Position numbers and translations under genes: made by a program. 64,000 nucleotides of DNA from Opeltia flavorubescens (Eukaryota > Ascomycota > Lecanoromycetes > Teloschistales > Teloschistaceae), in contig KE546968.1 of NCBI GenBank assembly GCA_000442125.1, positions 1,893,795 through 1,957,794 of the forward strand. The letters run 5' to 3'. The notes beneath the pieces were generated by a model. That model did no database searches. It had not been told where the DNA came from and worked only from the letters and a program-made list of their open reading frames with translations. The stretch's first letter is position 1; every line of letters begins with the position of its first letter. Shown here piece after piece: positions 58,001 through 64,000 of the stretch.

Positions 58001-58260
58001 TAGATCTAATTAAAAAGATTTAAAAATTTAATATACTTTTTTAATTATAATATAGTACTACTATTATATAATACTAGATATAAATAGCTGTATTAAATAT
58101 TATAGAATATTAGAATTTTTCGTTTATTAAAGATTTTAACCGATATAAATTTATTATAAATAAAAATTACCGGAATTATATATATAATTTTTAAATTATT
58201 TATAATATTTAAATAGTTATTAAAAATCTAGTTTATTATAATTACTTTAATACTAAAGCC
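55005..58260 (-). repeat. Unclassified repeated element, copy B (RIP-decayed)
   Basis: The left part, 55005-56560, aligns with copy A 8790-10240. Strong anchors are 55140-55190 with 8905-8945, 55515-55620 with 9270-9380, 55980-56060 with 9660-9740, and 56280-56560 with 9960-10240. The right part, about 57700-58260, aligns with A from about 10290 to 10870 through the palindrome. Between them B has roughly 1.1 kb with no counterpart in A, either an insertion in B or a deletion in A. Coding strand is minus, as in A. Many in-frame stops fall at positions shared with A. Similarity beyond 58260 could not be followed. The family is not recognised, and the element is clearly broken. Confidence 0.75.
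57872..57920. repeat. 49-bp palindrome with AGTAATACT core, copy B
   Basis: An odd palindrome centred on 57896. Twenty-one of 24 arm pairs match and the three mismatches are transitions. Flanks on both sides align with those of the copy A palindrome (AGATTT before it, TTAT-CGAA after it), so the two are the same internal component in two copies of the element and not separate insertions. Confidence 0.8.
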
Positions 58261-59905
58261 TTTTAAAAATTAAAAAAATTATAAATAAAAATATTAAGTC
58301 GATAAATAATTTATAGTTCGATATATATATTTATAGTAGTAAAAATATATAATAAAACGCCTATAAAAAAAATATTTAAAAAAATACTAAAATTTTATTA
58401 AACGGAGCTTATAAAATAAAAGCTTTAATTAATATAGTTAAAAAACGCGTTTATATCCTATATAATAAAAATAAATTTTATCGAATCCTTTTATAATTTA
58501 TTTTTTATATATCTATTATTATTATTTATAAAACTTAAATAATATATTTAAAGAAATTATAATTAATTTTAATAAATTTAATACTATTTTCTTTCAATTA
58601 ATAATATTTATACTTTTACCCGCCTATTATAATATATAATATATTATTTTTTCCTTTTATTTTTACTTTTTTTATACCGCCGTTTAATATTACTATTAGG
58701 TTTTATCGTTATAAAGTAGCTTTATCTAATATATCGAATACTCGCTTTTATAATATATTTTTAAACTATTTTAATTATTATTTATAAATATATAATTTCA
58801 ATTTTATAATTTTAACCGTTATTATAATATAATTAAATCCGTTTAATTTACTCGCTAGTTTTAAATTATTTTATAATATATATAATCGTCTTCCAGCGAC
58901 TTAATAAAATAGACCCTATAAAAAGCTACTTTTAAATTATAAAACGGCGTATTAATAGATTATAAAATTTAATATAATAAAAATCGGTAATAAAAATATA
59001 AATATACTAAAAAAAATATTTAAATACTTTATAATCTATATTAATTTATAGATTTTTTAAATATATAAATATATAAAATCCTTTATTTTAGCTAAGCGTT
59101 TTTTTTTTTTATATTTTCTATTATTTTTAATAACTAATATTTATCTTTTACCGCAGCCTTCGCGCCTTCGAATAATTTAAAAAACCTAATTTCTATAATA
59201 CTAGAAAAGACGGAACTCGAAAAATCGGAATTTAAAGTAATTAAAAGTTATATTAAACCCTTTCGAGCCGAATAATTAAAAAAAAGGAAAAATAATACTA
59301 TATAAGACGTTATATCTATAATTATAAATATATCGATAGTTAAATCTAATATTACCGCTTTTACAATTCGGCGATTTCTATATAATATAATAGTAGCAGC
59401 GAAATAATAAAGAACTCGACCGTATATAATATTAATACTATTATTATTTAAAATTTATTCTAATAACTCTATTTTTTATACTATATTATATAGGTTAAAA
59501 ATTATAATAAAAGGCTAGAACTATTTAGTTTAAAAAAATAGTAATTAAAAAAATAATAATTAGAAAATTCGATATATTAAAGGATAATCCGAAGATAAAA
59601 AAAATTTAAAAATTTTCTAATAATTTTACTAAACTTTTATTTTTATAGTAGTAATATATTAAATTTTTAAAAAAACTAATTAATAATAGCGGGAAGGTGG
59701 TTTTATTTATATTCGCGATATTTTTTCTAAAAATAATTAGTTCTAACCGAATAGTTAAGCGTATCGAAAATATTTAATAATATAATAAAATATATAACGC
59801 TCTCGATTACTTTATTATAAATAATATTAATAATTTTATAAAAAAAAATAATTCTAAAAGCTTTAAATATATCTTTTAAATTTTTAAAAAATTTTAGAAA
59901 ATAAG

Positions 59906-59943
59906 TTGTACCGTATATTTCTATATATTAATATACGGTACAA
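59906..59943. repeat. Perfect 13-bp inverted repeat (hairpin) with TG/CA preserved
   Basis: TTGTACCGTATAT (59906-59918) and ATATACGGTACAA (59931-59943) are exact reverse complements around a 12-base AT loop, and one further A/T pair extends the stem. Unlike almost all of the window, both arms keep their TG and CA ends. A perfect unmutated stem in RIP-saturated DNA suggests either a recent small insertion or escape by shortness. As RNA it would form a strong stem-loop, but no T or A tract follows directly to make it a simple terminator. Confidence 0.8.
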
Positions 59944-60292
59944 TAGATTAAAAACTCGGAAACGTATTCGATAATATAATAACTTTTTATAAAAAAGGAA
60001 GCTATATTAAATTAGAGAAACTAAAACGGATATATATATAAAATCGGTAATTAGAGTTTAAAGGTAAAATATTCGATATCGAGGTATATTAATATATAAT
60101 CGACGGCTTAAATATAACTCTACTCGTTTATATTATATTAGCTATATAATAATAGCCGGATTTAAACTTTAATACTATATATAAAAAAATTAAAAGCGTA
60201 TAAAATATTATAAATATCTATTAAATCTATATTAATAAAATTGGACGTTTATTTTTTATTTTTTTCCTAAAAAAGGTAATAAAGTATAATCC

Positions 60293-60316
60293 TTTTTTTT
60301 TTCTTTTTTTTTTTTT
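60293..60316. repeat. 24-base T tract with one C
   Basis: Ten T, one C, thirteen T. A simple low-complexity run with no evident function. Confidence 0.85.
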
Positions 60317-62159
60317 AAACTTTTACTAATATATTTAAAAAAAATATAAAATAAATTATAAAAATATTATTAAATTATTATAAAAAATAAAAGGAAATAA
60401 ATAAAATATATAATTACTGGATATTAAAAAATTTTTATAAAATTTAATTATCGATAGCGCGATATAAAATAAAATTATAGATAAATTCTTCCTTTAATAT
60501 TATAATAGTATTTAGACTAGTAAATTAATTATTTAAAAATAATTTTATAAATTTATTTTTATTTATAAAAAAATTCTATAAATTAAAAGAAGCGGTTTAT
60601 CGGAAAAAAAAAAATTAAAAAATATAGTTAAAAAAGTCGATAGTAAAAAAAACGAGTTAGATTCTATAAATACCTAGTTATAAAAATTATTAGCGAATAA
60701 AAAAAATAGTTTACTATTAAAAAAAAGATTAAAAATTACAAATAGAAAGGTCGATAATAAAAAATCTAAATTAAATTCTATAAATTATAAAATTTAAAAT
60801 CTATTAATAAACGATATTAATAGTTTAATAGCTAAAATAAATAATATAAATTTTTTAAATTAAAAGGATTAAAATATATTAAATCGCTTTTTAAAATAAC
60901 CGATATATAAAATAGTATATATAATATATAAAATAATATACCGTTTATATATATTTAATAAAATATTAATCTAAAAAATATTTATATTATTAGGCTATCT
61001 AGTTTTATACTATTTCGCGGAATTTTCTAACGCTATTTTTTTTCTGGATATTAATTTTAAATTTTTTAATTTAACGAAAATCGGCTTTTTATTTTAAAAG
61101 GAGGAGCTTTCGGAAATTTCTAAAATTAGGGCTAGAGCCGCCTTTTGCTATAGTATTTAATCTTATATATATTATAAATACAAAATAATTATAATATTAA
61201 ACTAATAGTAGATTAAAATATTAAACCGGTATTTAACTATAATATATATTAAAGCTTTTATAGTTATCGATAATTATTATAATTAAATAAATAATCGTTA
61301 TATTAACTATCGCGAGAATAATTAATTATATAATATAAACGTAATAGTAATAATATAAAATTATTAGATTTATATTCGAGATTAGATTTCTAATTTATTA
61401 GAAATTTACTTTAAAATTATTAAATATATTTATAAATTATAATATAATTATAATAAAATATTATAAAAAATATTATAAAATATATTAAACCGCCGCCGCT
61501 AAAATTATCGAAAGTTCCGTTAGTTTAAAAAATTAGAAAAAATTTAATATAATTGTAAATAATTTTTAATAATACTAACCGCGGTTTTTAATAAAATTTC
61601 CTTATATTAAAATCGTTTTAATAACTATAGCTTACTATTAAATATATTAATATAAAAAAAAATATAAATATCCGCTAATTTAGAATTTAAAACCTTTTTA
61701 TTAATAACCGGGTGAATTTTAATATTAAAAATATTTAATTATAGTAATACCTTTAAAATATAAAATATTCGATTTAAAATTTCGAATATTAAACTATTTT
61801 ATAAAAAATATTAAAGAAATTAAATATAAATATAAATAAAAGTAATAGTATTTTATTAAATATATAAATTAGTTTAGTTTAATCTATAACTATTAGTTTT
61901 TTTATAAAAAATAATATTATATTAAAACTAGAATTTTAATTAATAGATAGTAGAATTATAATTTATTATTTTCTAACCTATTTTAATTTATAATATATAT
62001 ATAGTTTATAAAATATACTTTTAATAGTATTTTTATATTAATAATCGAAAAACTCGAAAACTAAAAAATATTTATTATAGATTTTACTTTTATTTATTAT
62101 TTAATTTATTATCGGGTTTTAATTATTAAATAAATAATATAAATCTATTAGGCGGTATT

Positions 62160-64000
62160 AAAACTTATTATACTATTAGTTATTATTTTACCTACTAGTC
62201 CGATAATTTAAATTTTATAATTTATATATATTATTTTACTAATCTCGAGGTATTTATTTATAGCTAGTTTTTTAAATTTAATAAAAAAAAAATATTTAAT
62301 CTAGCTTCTAAATTTTATTATATTATTTTTTTATTTAAAAATTAAATATATTCGTTTAAATATTTCGATAATACTATCGAATAAATATAATAATATAAAG
62401 ATAGGCGTATTTAAAAAAATATATATAGATTAATTATATATAAATACTATTATAATTTCCGCTAGAACTTATTATAGCTTTTTATTTAATATAAAAAGAA
62501 TTAGATTAAAATATAATTAATTAGTAATCGGGATTCGGTTATAATTTCCTCGAGAATATAATTATAATTAAAACGTTATTTTATATTAAATAATAAATTA
62601 AAAAAAGATCCTTTAATTTATAATTAGTATATTTAATAAAAGATCGAATTTTAGTATTAGATTTAAAAAAAATATAAACTAGTAATAAATTTAGCAAGAA
62701 TTTTAAAAAAAAAAAATCGGATAAAACTTCGGATATTTATAAATTTTATAATTTTTATTTATTTTAATAAAAGGTCTATTTATAGTTTTAAAAATATATA
62801 AAACTATATATTAAAACTAGAAATTAATAATAAAAAGCTTAAAATTATAAAAAAAAAATATTTTTTAAAAAAAATATTCTAGTTAAAAACCGATATACTG
62901 CTTTTAAATATATCTAGAAATTATAGTACCGAATTTATTTAAAAGCGTATAAAATTTATTAAAATATAAATAAAAACTAGTATTATAATCCAAATATAAA
63001 ATTTTTATAATTATATATTTAGCTTTTAATTATAAAGTTTAAATTATTAAAGTTAATAAATATATAATCTATTTATCTAATATTTTAGCTATATAAAATA
63101 AAATTATTAACTTAAATAAATAAAAACGTTTTCGCTCTATAATTTCTATATATATTTTTTATTGTACCTAGGTAAATATAATTAAAAACTAACGCGATAA
63201 AATTTAAAATACAAAACTTTTTTATTAAAGTCTCTAATTAAAGGAATATAAAAAATAATAAAATATTAAAATTATCGATATAATTAAATTAATATTAAAT
63301 AGATACTATAACTAAAACTTCGTTTATATTATAGCGATATTTTTTTATAAAATATAATATATCGAATATCGAAATTCTTCTACTATTTAATATATTTTTA
63401 AAAAGGTATACTATTTATTAATTATTTATTTTTTATATTTTAATATTTATAGTATTATTATATATATTAAATTTTATAATTCTTTTTTTAATTTTCTATA
63501 AATTAATTATTATTAATTAAATCGAATTATTTAATTTTTATTATTTTAAATCTATAATTATATTTATATTTTTTATAAAATCAACCGGGCTATTATAACT
63601 TTATATTATATTATCTATTTTATAATATTACCTCGATATATTTAATCTTTTTAGCGTTTATCGATTATATTTTTTTAATTATTTAATTAATTAAAATAGA
63701 CCGATTTAATAATAAATATATAATATATTAAATTATTAATTATTTTAATTTTATTTCGATTATTTCTTTTAAATATAATTATTTTATATATAATTTATAT
63801 TCTTTTATTTTTTTTAAATTCGGTTGTTTTATAGTAGGCCTTTAATTTTTAATATAATTCGAAAAGCTATTATAACGGATTTAAAATTAATAAAAAGCTA
63901 TTAAATATTAAAATATATCGAAGCTAATAAATTTATACTTTAGCTAATAAATATAGTATTCTAATAAATTAACGAGCCGGTTTAAAATAAAAACTGTATT
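62160..64000 (-). repeat. Unclassified repeated element, copy C (partial, runs off the window)
   Basis: This aligns with copy A 10610-12370 in the same orientation to the last base of the window, so the element continues beyond it. Good anchors are 62680-62860, 62990-63180, 63310-63540 and 63840-64000. The minus-strand frame is shared with A. At the position of the A/B palindrome C has similar sequence for the left arm (about 62140-62160) but not the mirrored right arm, so it either lost half of the palindrome or never had it. No counterpart of the downstream half (copy A 8790-10240) precedes it within the neighbouring few kilobases, so this is a partial copy or one whose rest is too decayed to see. 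Confidence 0.72.

Larger units (their letters stand above)
58300..62150. other. Decayed repeat DNA between copies B and C
   Basis: No open frame or nameable family. It holds the perfect hairpin at 59906-59943 and a pyrimidine tract at 60293-60316. The run 60540-60880 is very A-rich on the plus strand, with lysine-like codons. It may include the rest of copy B, but I could not align it to copy A beyond about 58260. Confidence 0.45.
1..64000. other. RIP-saturated AT-rich repeat block (whole window)
   Basis: The whole window shares one mutational signature. CpA and TpG are nearly absent (three in bases 1-1000, about eight in 30001-31000 by hand count), TpA is extremely common, and CpG is kept (22 in bases 1-600). 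This is the footprint of repeat-induced point mutation, a premeiotic process of filamentous ascomycetes that turns C to T in duplicated DNA, mainly at CpA. Sampled 60-base lines run from about 7% to 38% GC, averaging about 20%. TAA and TAG triplets interrupt every frame I read, and ATG is very rare because TG has been removed. Such blocks are usually heterochromatic in their hosts; that is inferred here. RIP normally acts on duplications, so most of the window should be old repeats, even where I cannot name the family. Confidence 0.93.

Noticed and set aside
1-64000. Ordinary AT-rich genome (apicomplexan, organelle, insect)
   Set aside because: Simple AT bias would not remove CpA and TpG while keeping CpG. 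The pattern matches RIP specifically.
1-64000. LTR pairs and named retrotransposon or transposon families
   Set aside because: I could not find a convincing pair of long terminal repeats or a firm family motif by eye. Such elements are probably present, but no placement is supportable.

Overview
The window looks like one continuous block of repeat DNA wrecked by repeat-induced point mutation (RIP) in a filamentous ascomycete (Pezizomycotina). The sign is in the dinucleotides. By hand count, bases 1-600 hold 22 CpG but only one CpA and no TpG. Bases 1-1000 hold three CpA/TpG in all, and 30001-31000 hold about eight. TpA is everywhere. That is CpA-to-TpA mutation on both strands with CpG left alone, which is RIP and not methyl-CpG decay or ordinary AT-rich DNA. 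Six sampled lines average about 20% GC. I found no intact gene, tRNA, rRNA or CRISPR array. The species cannot be named; genomes split into AT-rich and GC-balanced compartments (Leptosphaeria-like Dothideomycetes, for example) are a good general model.

Layout. 1-8.8 kb: decayed, unassigned repeat DNA with small tandem repeats and one short pocket at 1261-1344 that largely escaped RIP. 8.8-12.4 kb: copy A of an unclassified repeated element whose coding strand is minus. 12.4-23.7 kb: decayed DNA with a GC-richer pocket near 21.4 kb. 23.7-24.0 kb: seven 39-bp tandem units whose length is a whole number of codons. 24-55 kb: decayed DNA with a 43-bp palindrome at 43.2 kb, a 72-bp hairpin at 39.5 kb, a single N at 36437 and a 28-base T run at 54.8 kb. 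55.0-58.3 kb: copy B of the element. 58.3-62.2 kb: decayed DNA with a perfect hairpin at 59.9 kb. 62.2-64 kb: copy C, which runs off the window.

The main discovery is this three-copy element. A, B and C lie in the same orientation and can be aligned by eye over long stretches. Translated on the minus strand they share short peptide motifs, and stop triplets often fall at matching positions, as expected when an old protein-coding repeat is RIPped independently in each copy. I could not assign the family. Copies A and B carry, at the same internal position, a 49-61 bp palindrome built on the core AGTAATACT. A third palindrome with the same core lies at 43.2 kb and a weaker one at 34.6 kb. All arm mismatches in the three strong palindromes are transitions, so they were probably perfect before RIP.

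All alignments and counts were made by eye; element boundaries are good to about 50-150 bases.
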